Positions 9,233 through 17,116 of a stretch of DNA of 64,000 bases are shown here, piece by piece (the first letter of the stretch is position 1; the number at the start of each line of letters is the position of its first letter). The DNA is from Bacillota bacterium (lineage in GTDB: Bacteria > Bacillota > Bacilli > Paenibacillales > Paenibacillaceae). The notes under the pieces are model-generated. The model was not told the DNA's origin. It worked only from the letters and a program-made list of their open reading frames with translations, and did not search any database. A program made the translations under genes and the position numbers. The stretch covers positions 28,857 to 92,856 of the forward strand of contig JAEWJS010000004.1 in NCBI GenBank assembly GCA_023386495.1. The letters run 5' to 3'.

Positions 9233-10957
9233 ATGGAGAACCTGCACAATGAACGCATTGCGCCCGTAGCGGCGAATCCCAACATGATCGACTATGAGGC
9301 AACATACGCGAATTATCGGTTCGAGGAAGCGGAGCAAGCCTTCTCCTGGCATGAGACAGGGAAGGTCAATATGGCTTATGAGGCAATCGATCGGCATGTA
9401 CATAACGGGAAAGGCGATAAGATCGCGCTATACTACAGCGACGCAACGAGGGATGAATCGTACACCTTCGACGATCTTCGCAAGTCGTCGAACCGATTCG
9501 CGAACGTGCTGCGCAAGCTGGGCGTACAGAAGGGCGAGCGTGTGTTCATCTTCATGCCGCGCACGCCGGAGCTGTATGCCAGCCTGCTGGGAACGATTAA
9601 GGCAGGCGCGATCGTAGGCCCGCTGTTCGAAGCCTTCATGGAGACGGCGGTTAAGGACCGCCTGCTGGATTCCGGCGCAACGGCGATCGTGACGACGCCT
9701 GCCCTGCTGTCCCGTATCCCGCAGGCCGAGCTCCCGGAACTGAAGCATATCATCGTGTTCGGCGATGACGTGCCTCAGCGCGACGGAATCGTCGATTTCA
9801 AGGCGGAGATGGACGCAGCTTCCGACGAAGCGGAGATTGAGTGGCTGGACCGCGAGGACGGCATGATCATTCACTATACGTCGGGATCGACAGGCAAGCC
9901 GAAGGGCGTCTTCCATGTCCAGAACGCCATGATCCAGCATCTGGTCACCGGCCGCTTCGTGCTTGACCTGAAGGAAGACGATGTCTACTGGTGCACGGCT
10001 GACCCAGGCTGGGTCACGGGGACCTCCTACGGCATATTCGCGCCGTGGCTGAACGGCGTAACGAACGTCATTCGCGGCGGGCGATTCAGTCCGCAGGATT
10101 GGTACGGCACGATTCAGAAGTACGGCGTTACGGTCTGGTACAGCGCGCCGACGGCATTCCGGATGCTGATGGGGGCAGGCGAGGACGCAATCAAGGGATT
10201 CGACCTGTCGAGCCTGCGCCATGTGCTCAGCGTCGGCGAACCGCTGAACCCGGAGGTCGTCCGCTGGGGGATGAAGACGTACGGCCATCGGATCCACGAT
10301 ACCTGGTGGATGACGGAGACAGGCGCGCAACTGATCTGCAACTACCCGAGCATGGACATCAAGCCGGGTTCGATGGGCAAGCCGCTGCCAGGCGTGCAAG
10401 CGGCGATTATCGACGATCAGGGCAATGAGCTGCCGCCGTTCCGCATGGGCAATCTGGCGATCAGGACGCCTTGGCCTTCGATGATGCGCAAGGTGTGGAA
10501 CAATCCTTCGAAGTATGAAGAATATTTCCGTATTCCGGGCTGGTATGTGTCGGGCGATTCCGCTTATCGCGACGAAGAAGGCTACTTCTGGTTCCAGGGC
10601 CGGATCGACGACGTCATTAACACGTCAGGCGAACGGGTCGGGCCTTTCGAGGTCGAGAGCAAGCTGGTCGAGCATCCGGCCGTCGCGGAAGCGGGCGTCA
10701 TCGGCAAGCCGGATCCGATGCGAGGCGAGATCATCAAAGCGTTCATCTCGCTGCGCGAGGGCTTCACGGCTTCGGAGGAGCTGAAGCAGGAAATTTCGAA
10801 GTTCGTGAAGGAAGGGCTGTCCGCGCATGCGGCACCGCGCGAGATCGAGTTCAAGGATAAGCTGCCGAAGACGCGCAGCGGCAAGATCATGCGGCGCGTG
10901 CTGAAGGCGTGGGAGCTGAACCTCCCCACAGGCGACCTATCCACCATCGAAGACTAG
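9233..10957 (+). CDS. acsA: Acetate-CoA ligase (acetyl-CoA synthetase)
   Basis: AMP-forming enzyme that converts acetate, ATP and CoA to acetyl-CoA in the cytoplasm. The 574 residues carry the adenylate-forming signature YTSGSTGKPKG, the WWMTETG motif, the hinge region YRDEEGYFWFQGRIDD and the C-terminal PKTRSGKIMRR whose lysine is the acetylation target of AcuA. The ATG follows TAGGAGG with normal spacing. Divergent from acuA-acuC, its regulators. The TAG stop is immediately followed, with no gap, by repeat R1 copy B. Confidence 0.96.
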   Translation: MENLHNERIAPVAANPNMIDYEATYANYRFEEAEQAFSWHETGKVNMAYEAIDRHVHNGKGDKIALYYSDATRDESYTFDDLRKSSNRFANVLRKLGVQKGERVFIFMPRTPELYASLLGTIKAGAIVGPLFEAFMETAVKDRLLDSGATAIVTTPALLSRIPQAELPELKHIIVFGDDVPQRDGIVDFKAEMDAASDEAEIEWLDREDGMIIHYTSGSTGKPKGVFHVQNAMIQHLVTGRFVLDLKEDDVYWCTADPGWVTGTSYGIFAPWLNGVTNVIRGGRFSPQDWYGTIQKYGVTVWYSAPTAFRMLMGAGEDAIKGFDLSSLRHVLSVGEPLNPEVVRWGMKTYGHRIHDTWWMTETGAQLICNYPSMDIKPGSMGKPLPGVQAAIIDDQGNELPPFRMGNLAIRTPWPSMMRKVWNNPSKYEEYFRIPGWYVSGDSAYRDEEGYFWFQGRIDDVINTSGERVGPFEVESKLVEHPAVAEAGVIGKPDPMRGEIIKAFISLREGFTASEELKQEISKFVKEGLSAHAAPREIEFKDKLPKTRSGKIMRRVLKAWELNLPTGDLSTIED

Positions 10958-11109
10958 GAGCCGCTTGTGATCATGAAGCTGGTGCTACGGAGCTTACTCG
11001 GCTTCGAATCTTGAACGCTAGCGCAATTTCCGGTGCTCACGTAGGTTTGCCTACGCTCCGCTCCTCAATTGCTACTATCGTTCAACCTTCTCGATGCTGA
11101 CAACCGGCC
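10958..11109 (+). repeat. R1 dispersed repeat, copy B (152 bp)
   Basis: Begins directly after the acsA stop with GAGCCGCTTGTGA and ends with TGACAACCGGCC; the two ends pair at about 9 of 12 positions, the weakest inverted repeat of the four copies. The interior shares the CTTGAACGCTAGCG core, a GTAGG..CCTAC hairpin whose stem is one base pair longer than in the other copies (both sides changed together), and the TCGTTCAACCTTCTCG segment. It is the most diverged copy. Confidence 0.8.
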
Positions 11110-11135
11110 TTTATGAAAAATGATAATAGGAATGA

Positions 11136-11180
11136 GAAGGGCTCCCTGACGTCTTGATGACGTTAGGGAGCTCTTCCTTA
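11136..11180. terminator. Bidirectional terminator between acsA and the PBP gene
   Basis: Hairpin AGGGCTCCCTGACGTC / GACGTTAGGGAGCTCTT with an A-rich stretch before it and a T-rich stretch after it, lying between two convergent genes. Confidence 0.75.
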
Positions 11181-11196
11181 TTGAACCTATACTCAA

Positions 11197-14100
11197 TTAT
11201 TGTACCTGCACGGCTTCGGAGGGTTGGGATTCGCCTTTGGCGTTGACGGCGGTTACGCGGAAGTAACCGGCCGTGATCGGCGAGATGTACTCGAAGCTCG
11301 TCTGGCTGACCGTCCCGATCCGCTGGAAGCGGCTCTGGCCGTCCTCGCTGTAATAGACGTGATAAGACTCGACTTGCTCGGCGATCGGATTGGCGCTCCA
11401 AGATAGCTGGATCCCGACCGATGTCGCCGAAGCCTTGACGCCGGTCGGGGTCGAGGCAGCGGATATCGGAACTTCGCCTTGTTGCGAGTCGTCCGGATTG
11501 CTGCCAGGCTCCCCGATCATGCCGCCATCCCCGACGCCGAGCGGATCCGGTTCGGAGCCGTCAGGCAGGACAGGGGATGCGTCGCCGCCCTTGGTCACGA
11601 TGGCGCTCGGTGCCGATTCCCGGCCGGCAATATCGACTGCCGTCACATAGAAGCTGTACTGATTGCTAGTCGAGATATAACTGATGAACCTTAGGTTGTC
11701 GCTCGGGAAGAGCGAATCGCCTGACTTCTGGTACGGTCCGCCGTTGACGGCGCGGTACAGCCGGTAGCCGACGATATCGGCTTCGGCATTCGGCGTCAGC
11801 GAGATCCGCACGGCGGTCGTATCCTTCACGTCCTCGATCCTGACGTTCGCCGGGGCAGCAGGGGCGGCGCCATCGTCGATCCGAGGATCGACTTTGGACG
11901 GCGCATCCAGGCCTGCATCCTTAGGCAGGTAGTAGGACAACGGCCGATTGTTGTTCGACGGATACTTCGCCTGCATGGCTTGGATTTCCTCGAACAAGAC
12001 GTCGAGCGGCTTCTCGCGCTTGATGACGGTCTCTTCGCGGATGAAATCCGAAGGCGTCGTCGGCTGCGCGATGTAGTTCACGCCGTTCGCGGTGACGAAT
12101 GCCATCTTCACGATTGCATCATCGTCTTCCTTAGGCAGGTAGGCTTCGTTGAACCAATCGGTGACCAGACGGCCCATCGCCTTCGTCAGCTCCGTCGGAC
12201 GTTTGCCGCTGGCGCTCGATACGGTCGCCTTGACGATGCCTTCCGGCTTCGCGAATTCCTTGGTCGGGAACAGCTCGGGACGGCTCTCCGTCACGGTATT
12301 CATAATCTTGGCCCAGATATGCTGCGCACGCAAGCGTGCGTCGCCCTTGAGCGTATGAATCTGTTTCTCGTGGCCGGCCCATACGCCGAGCGTAACGTCC
12401 GGCGAGAAGCCCATGAACCAGACATCGCCGTAATCCTGCGTCGAACCGGTCTTGCCGGCGATCGGAATGCCGTCTCCCTTGTACTCGCGCCTAACCGTGG
12501 AGCCCGTGCCGTTCGTGATAACGGTGCGCAGCATGTCGGTTACCAGGAAGGCGGTCTGTTCCGAGAACACCTTCTTCGGCTGCGGCTTGTGCGCGTAGAC
12601 GACTTTGCCGTCGGCATCCGTGATGCGGCTGATCAGGTAAGCGTCCTGGAATACGCCGTTATTCGGGATCGCGCCGTAGGCATTGGTCAGCTCTTCGACG
12701 GTCGTGCCGAGACTGAGGCCGCCGATTACGCCGGTCTGCGCATGTTCGTCCTCCGGCTGGAGCGTAGTGATGCCGAGCTTGCGCGAGAATTCCCAAGCCT
12801 TCGGGATGGTGACCTTCTCAATGAACACCTTGAGCGCCGGCAGGTTGAGCGAACGGTTCAGCGCTTCGCGAGCGGACACGAGGCCGTTGTACCCGCCGTT
12901 CGAGGCCGTGCCGGACGAGTTCTTCGGAATGTGGAAGCCCTTCTGTCCGTCGTTCATGACGATCGGCGCGTCATCCAGCGTGCTGCCCGGCTGGACGAGG
13001 CCTTCCTCGATCGCAGGCAGGTAAGCGGCGATCGTCTTCATCGTCGAACCCGGCTGCCTAGTCATCTGCGTCGCGTAATTCATCTGCTCCAGGTAGAAAT
13101 CGCGGCCCTCGAGCATGCTGAGGATGGCGCCTGTCTTATGGTCGATCATAATGGCTGCGATCTGCTCGACGCCTTTCTCCTCGCTGTCCGGCGAGAAGTT
13201 CTCGGGGTCGGAGCCGATTTGACGCATTTGATTATAGATTCGTTTGTCAATGGTCGTATAGATATGATAACCGCCGCGGAGAAGCGTCTCCTTGGCATCC
13301 TCCACCTTTTGCGCGCTCTCCGGCTTGCGGAGCTCGGCGAGCGTTAAGGTAGGGTCCTCTTGCATCATCAGAATTTCGGCAGCCTGGCGCTCCGCTTCCA
13401 ACATGAGGTAAGGGAACGTGTTATAGGCTTTCTTCTGCGGCTTCGCCAGCGAAGCGCGGATATCGAATCGGAGCGCTTCGTCATATTGGGACCGCGTGAT
13501 GCGGCCGGTCTCCAGCATCCGGCTGAGCACCAGCTTCTGCCGGTCGATCGCGAAGCCGATTCCTTCTTCGTTGTACTCGCCCTTGCCGTTGAATGCCGTG
13601 TAGGCAGACGGCCGCTGCGGAAGCCCGGCCAGGTATGCGGCTTGCGCAATGTTAACCTGGTTAAGATCGTTAATGTTGAATACGCCCTTGGCCGCGGCCT
13701 TGATTCCGTATAGGTTATACCCGGAATAACCGTTGCCGAACGGTACCTTGTTCAGATACGCCGCCAGGATCTCGTCCTTGGTCAGGAATCGCTCCAACCG
13801 CAGGGAGAGGAAGATCTCCTTCACTTTACGGGCGTCCGATACGTCCAGGCTTAGGAACACCCTGCGCGCCAGCTGCTGCGTCAGCGTGCTGCCGCCGGTC
13901 TGGATATCCTCATTCAATAGCTTCTGCTTAACGGCCCGTCCGAGGCCATTGACGCTGATGCCGATATGCTCTTCAAAATCATTGTCTTCGATAGCCAGCA
14001 CGGCGTCGATGACATGCTCCGGCACATCCTTCAGTTCGACCAGTCTGCGGTCTTCATCCGTCCGAAGCTGTCCGACAGGCGTGTTGTCGTTAAAATATAC

Positions 14101-14325
14101 AAAGCCTGTTATGGCATTCTCGCCGATCTTCGCTTCGATCATCGAGCGCGGGCGAACTGGGTCATCCTGCACGAGCGACGCGACATAACCGGTCAGAGCC
14201 CCGCCAGCGAACAATCCGACAATGAGTCCGAATATGAACAGCCACTTGAACGTGAGCCATACGACGAGTCCGAATGTCCGCCATCCGCTTCGTTTGTTAG
14301 CCGCCGGTTTATGTACTTCCTCCAT
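11197..14325 (-). CDS. Class A penicillin-binding protein with two C-terminal Fn3 domains
   Basis: Bifunctional peptidoglycan synthase of 1042 residues. In order: short cytoplasmic N-terminus, one membrane anchor (about residues 20-45), glycosyltransferase GT51 domain (EDNDFEEH, GGSTLTQQLARR), transpeptidase domain with the SxxK motif (GSTMKT), SxN (SLN) and KTG (GKTGSTQDYGDVWF), then an acidic linker and two fibronectin type III domains. PBP1a/PonA-like. The start at 14325 (MEEVHKP) follows GGAGGAGG by 11 bases; upstream in-frame starts lack a ribosome site. Divergent from the tyrS T-box leader. The Fn3 tail probably contacts wall or partner proteins, which is inference. Confidence 0.93.
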   Translation of the reverse strand: MEEVHKPAANKRSGWRTFGLVVWLTFKWLFIFGLIVGLFAGGALTGYVASLVQDDPVRPRSMIEAKIGENAITGFVYFNDNTPVGQLRTDEDRRLVELKDVPEHVIDAVLAIEDNDFEEHIGISVNGLGRAVKQKLLNEDIQTGGSTLTQQLARRVFLSLDVSDARKVKEIFLSLRLERFLTKDEILAAYLNKVPFGNGYSGYNLYGIKAAAKGVFNINDLNQVNIAQAAYLAGLPQRPSAYTAFNGKGEYNEEGIGFAIDRQKLVLSRMLETGRITRSQYDEALRFDIRASLAKPQKKAYNTFPYLMLEAERQAAEILMMQEDPTLTLAELRKPESAQKVEDAKETLLRGGYHIYTTIDKRIYNQMRQIGSDPENFSPDSEEKGVEQIAAIMIDHKTGAILSMLEGRDFYLEQMNYATQMTRQPGSTMKTIAAYLPAIEEGLVQPGSTLDDAPIVMNDGQKGFHIPKNSSGTASNGGYNGLVSAREALNRSLNLPALKVFIEKVTIPKAWEFSRKLGITTLQPEDEHAQTGVIGGLSLGTTVEELTNAYGAIPNNGVFQDAYLISRITDADGKVVYAHKPQPKKVFSEQTAFLVTDMLRTVITNGTGSTVRREYKGDGIPIAGKTGSTQDYGDVWFMGFSPDVTLGVWAGHEKQIHTLKGDARLRAQHIWAKIMNTVTESRPELFPTKEFAKPEGIVKATVSSASGKRPTELTKAMGRLVTDWFNEAYLPKEDDDAIVKMAFVTANGVNYIAQPTTPSDFIREETVIKREKPLDVLFEEIQAMQAKYPSNNNRPLSYYLPKDAGLDAPSKVDPRIDDGAAPAAPANVRIEDVKDTTAVRISLTPNAEADIVGYRLYRAVNGGPYQKSGDSLFPSDNLRFISYISTSNQYSFYVTAVDIAGRESAPSAIVTKGGDASPVLPDGSEPDPLGVGDGGMIGEPGSNPDDSQQGEVPISAASTPTGVKASATSVGIQLSWSANPIAEQVESYHVYYSEDGQSRFQRIGTVSQTSFEYISPITAGYFRVTAVNAKGESQPSEAVQVQ

Positions 14326-14447
14326 ATCGATGTATTCCTCCTCCAAAACGACCGCTATCATTATAGCACATTCTTCCGCAAACTGGCAGGAGGTTTGGAT
14401 GCTTTTCCCTGCGTCCAATATTGTCCAACAGGCCGCTGGCCATAAAT

Positions 14448-14477
14448 TTGACGCGGATCGCGAACTTATGGTATAAC
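14448..14477 (+). promoter_or_regulatory. Vegetative promoter of the tyrS T-box transcript
   Basis: TTGACG at 14448-14453 and TATAAC at 14472-14477, 18 bases apart, fit a sigma-A promoter. Transcription would start about 14484, just before the T-box leader. Confidence 0.65.
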
Positions 14478-14494
14478 GCTGATAATAGATTTAG

Positions 14495-14778
14495 TCGAAC
14501 AGCGATGACAAGCGCTAGTAGCGCGCGGCAGCCGCATGCAGAGAGCCGGTGGGAGGTGCGAACCGGCTGCGGTCCGATGGCGTGAATTACGGCTTCGAGC
14601 TGGAAGGGGGAACCGTGCGACCAAGCACGCGGTAGTCCTTCCCGGATGCGCCCGTTATGCGTAATGAAGTGAGAGCGCTGCATGCCGGCCATCCTGGGAT
14701 TCAGGAGGACGGAGCGCTTTAACGAGGGTGGTACCGCGAGCAGATCCTTCTCGTCCCTTGAGACAGAAGGATTTTTGT
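14495..14778 (+). promoter_or_regulatory. T-box riboswitch (tyrosine) upstream of tyrS
   Basis: The 14-base T-box core AGGGTGGTACCGCG is present within 14724-14740. Upstream is a stem I region whose distal part is AGAGCCGG..CCGGCT, followed by GTGAATTACGG where TAC (14588-14590) fits a tyrosine specifier codon. Downstream is a terminator hairpin ATCCTTCT/AGAAGGAT (14744-14771) followed by TTTTT. Uncharged tRNA-Tyr would bind and prevent termination, raising tyrS expression. Outer boundaries are approximate. Confidence 0.93.
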
Positions 14779-14808
14779 GTTGTGCACAAACGATAGGAGG
14801 AGCAAGTC

Positions 14809-16062
14809 ATGGAGAATAAGGTCACATTGACAGCGGAGCAGGAACGCGAGGTAGAACGGCAGTTGGCGGTCATCCGCAGAGGCGTAGTCGAGATCGTGCC
14901 GGAGGAAGAGCTGCGGTCGAAGCTGGCCGCCTCGATCACGTCAGGCAAGCCGCTGAAGGTGAAGCTCGGGCTTGATCCGTCGGCGCCGGATATTCACGTC
15001 GGCCACACGGTCGTGCTGCACAAGCTGCGCCAATTCCAACAGCTGGGTCATCAAGTACAGCTCATCATCGGCGATTTCACGGGGCGAATCGGCGACCCGA
15101 CAGGCAAATCGGAGACGCGGAAGCAGCTTACGGAAGAAGACGTGAAGCGCAACGCGGAGACGTACAAGAAGCAGATTTTCAAAATTCTCGATCCCGCGAA
15201 CACGACCGTCTACTACAATTCCGAATGGCTGGGGCCGATGAACTTTGCCGATGTGGTGGGGCTGGCCGCCAAGCTGACCGTAGCCCGCATGCTGGAGCGC
15301 GACGACTTCACGAAGCGGTACCAGTCCGGGCAGCCGATCAGCATTCATGAATTTTTCTACCCGCTGATGCAGGGCTACGATTCGGTTGCGCTCGAGAGCG
15401 ACGTAGAGCTCGGGGGCACGGATCAGAAGTTCAACCTGCTCATGGGCCGCACGCTGCAGAAGGAATACGGCAAAGCGACGCAGGCTGCGATCATGCTCCC
15501 GCTGTTGGAAGGCCTCGACGGCGTCAACAAGATGAGCAAGAGCCTTGGCAACTATATCGGCATCGACGAGGAGCCGAATGAAATTTACGGCAAATCGATG
15601 TCCGTCCCGGACGAGCTGATGTTGAAATACTACGAGCTGGCAACAGATCTCGGTAACGAGGAGCTGGATGCGCTAAGACGAGGACTCGAAGACGGCTCCG
15701 TACATCCCCGCGATGCGAAAATGCGGCTGGCGCGGACGTTCGTGCGGATGTACCACGGAGAAGATGCAGGCGCTGCGGCGGAGCAGCATTTTGTCACCGT
15801 GTTCCAGCAGCGCGCGCTGCCTGAAGATATCGCGTCGGTTACGGTACCGGAGAACGAGCTCGAAGACGGCAATATTCGGATTACGAAGCTGCTGACCGTC
15901 CTCGGGCTGCAGAGCTCGGGAAGCGAAGCGAGGCGCAGCGTACAGCAAGGCGCGGTGAAGGTGAACGAACGGAAGATCGAGGATCCGAACGAGGAACTGA
16001 CGCTGCAGGACGGCGATATCGTCCAGGTCGGCAAGCGCAAGTTCGCGCGAATCTCGAAATAG
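14809..16062 (+). CDS. tyrZ: Tyrosyl-tRNA synthetase, TyrZ type
   Basis: Charges tRNA-Tyr with tyrosine. The 417-residue protein has the class I signature HVGH (after KLGLDPSAPDI) and KMSKS, with a C-terminal S4 RNA-binding domain (SSGSEARRSVQQGAVKVN). The KLGLDPSAPDIHVGH version, instead of the YCGFDPTA of TyrS, places it in the TyrZ group. Start ATG after TAGGAGGAG. Expression is set by the T-box leader immediately upstream. Terminates convergent with rpsD, the same neighbour that tyrS has in Bacillus. It may be annotated tyrS in databases. Confidence 0.95.
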   Translation: MENKVTLTAEQEREVERQLAVIRRGVVEIVPEEELRSKLAASITSGKPLKVKLGLDPSAPDIHVGHTVVLHKLRQFQQLGHQVQLIIGDFTGRIGDPTGKSETRKQLTEEDVKRNAETYKKQIFKILDPANTTVYYNSEWLGPMNFADVVGLAAKLTVARMLERDDFTKRYQSGQPISIHEFFYPLMQGYDSVALESDVELGGTDQKFNLLMGRTLQKEYGKATQAAIMLPLLEGLDGVNKMSKSLGNYIGIDEEPNEIYGKSMSVPDELMLKYYELATDLGNEELDALRRGLEDGSVHPRDAKMRLARTFVRMYHGEDAGAAAEQHFVTVFQQRALPEDIASVTVPENELEDGNIRITKLLTVLGLQSSGSEARRSVQQGAVKVNERKIEDPNEELTLQDGDIVQVGKRKFARISK

Positions 16063-16072
16063 AACGCACAAA

Positions 16073-16104
16073 AAGAAGCTGTCCCGTCGGGACAGCTTCT
16101 TGTC
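16073..16104. terminator. Bidirectional terminator between tyrZ and rpsD
   Basis: Perfect hairpin AAGAAGCTGTCCC-GTC-GGGACAGCTTCTT with A-rich and T-containing flanks, serving both convergent genes. Confidence 0.9.
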
Positions 16105-16108
16105 ATGA

Positions 16109-16708
16109 TTAACGGCTGTAGAATTCGACGATTTGCTTCTCGTCGATGTCTTGGGAGAGCTCGGCGCGCTCTGGCAGGCGAACGAACTTGCCTTGCATAG
16201 CATTCACGTCGAATTCCAAGTATTGCGGCAGGTGGTGACGGCCTTCGACAGCTTCCTTGATCGTCTTCAGTGCGCGGCTGCGCTCACGCAGGCCGATCAC
16301 CTCGCCGAGGGATACCGTGTACGAAGGGATGTCGACTTTCTTGCCGTTTACCGTTACGTGGCCGTGTGCGACGAGTTGACGCGCGCCGGCACGGGAGTTC
16401 GACAGACCCAGACGGTAGACCAGGTTGTCCAGACGGCTCTCGAGCAGAACCATGAAGTTCTCGCCCGCGATGCCTTTCATGCTCGTAGCTTTATCGAACA
16501 GGTTGCGGAATTGCTTCTCGTTCAAGCCGTACATATGGCGAAGCTTCTGCTTCTCTTGCAGCTGAATGCCATAGCCGCTCATCTTCTTGCGTTGACCCGG
16601 GCCGTGCTGGCCAGGAGGGAAAGGGCGCTTCAATTCTTTGCCGGAACCGCTCAGGGAAATGCCGAGACGACGGCTCAGTTTAAACTTTGGTCCAGTATAA
16701 CGTGACAT
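16109..16708 (-). CDS. rpsD: 30S ribosomal protein S4
   Basis: Primary 16S rRNA-binding protein that starts assembly of the small subunit body. The 199 residues show the family N-terminus MSRYTGPKFKLSRRLG, the RPFPPGQHGPGQ segment and the S4 domain (ESRLDNLVYRLGL, ARQLVAHGHVTVNG). ATG at 16708 follows GAAGGAG with good spacing; a long in-frame extension upstream is untranslated leader. Monocistronic with its own promoter and a ~170-base leader that may be an S4 autoregulatory site. Confidence 0.98.
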   Translation of the reverse strand: MSRYTGPKFKLSRRLGISLSGSGKELKRPFPPGQHGPGQRKKMSGYGIQLQEKQKLRHMYGLNEKQFRNLFDKATSMKGIAGENFMVLLESRLDNLVYRLGLSNSRAGARQLVAHGHVTVNGKKVDIPSYTVSLGEVIGLRERSRALKTIKEAVEGRHHLPQYLEFDVNAMQGKFVRLPERAELSQDIDEKQIVEFYSR

Positions 16709-16877
16709 GTAGGGATTAACTCCTTCTTCAAATGGGATGTTTGAAAATGGGGTTGTTTCGCCGAGTGTTGCCTGCATTCCGCAGATCGCGGACCGCTCGA
16801 CAGGAAAGTTCAGCCGCTGTCCCGTCGCTGGCATCCTCCATGAGGGTGACACAAAACCGTTGCCCAATATTTCAACA
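16709..16877 (-). promoter_or_regulatory. rpsD 5' leader, possible S4 autoregulatory RNA
   Basis: About 170 bases of transcribed, GC-rich leader between the predicted promoter and the rpsD start, long for a ribosomal protein gene with one cistron. In Bacillus S4 represses its own mRNA by binding such a leader. I see inverted segments in it but did not derive a full fold, so the regulatory role is inferred from family knowledge and position. Confidence 0.45.
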
Positions 16878-16883
16878 ATAAAT

Positions 16884-16911
16884 ATTATATGATGTACAGC
16901 GGGAAAGTCAA
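16884..16911 (-). promoter_or_regulatory. Vegetative promoter of rpsD
   Basis: On the minus strand TTGACT (16911-16906) and TATAAT (16889-16884) are separated by 16 bases: a near-consensus sigma-A promoter, as expected for a highly expressed ribosomal gene. Confidence 0.8.
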
Positions 16912-17116
16912 GTGCCGCTCTCGAAACGTCCGACGGCGCCGGCAACGGCTTTAATAAATTGTCATCCAAACTTTCCTTCATTAGGTATTTGGTCCCTGGT
17001 TACGCATAGAAATTAGTGCAAACTTCTTAATAATGCAGTATAGTAGAAAGAGAATTTATCGCAAGTCGCAGCAGCGTAATACATGGCACATTCGAAACCA
17101 TGAAGGAGGGGAAGCA

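Noticed and set aside
11980..13347. 455-codon ORF antisense to the PBP gene
   Set aside because: Arg/Asp-rich shadow frame typical of GC-rich coding DNA; the PBP frame has all catalytic motifs.
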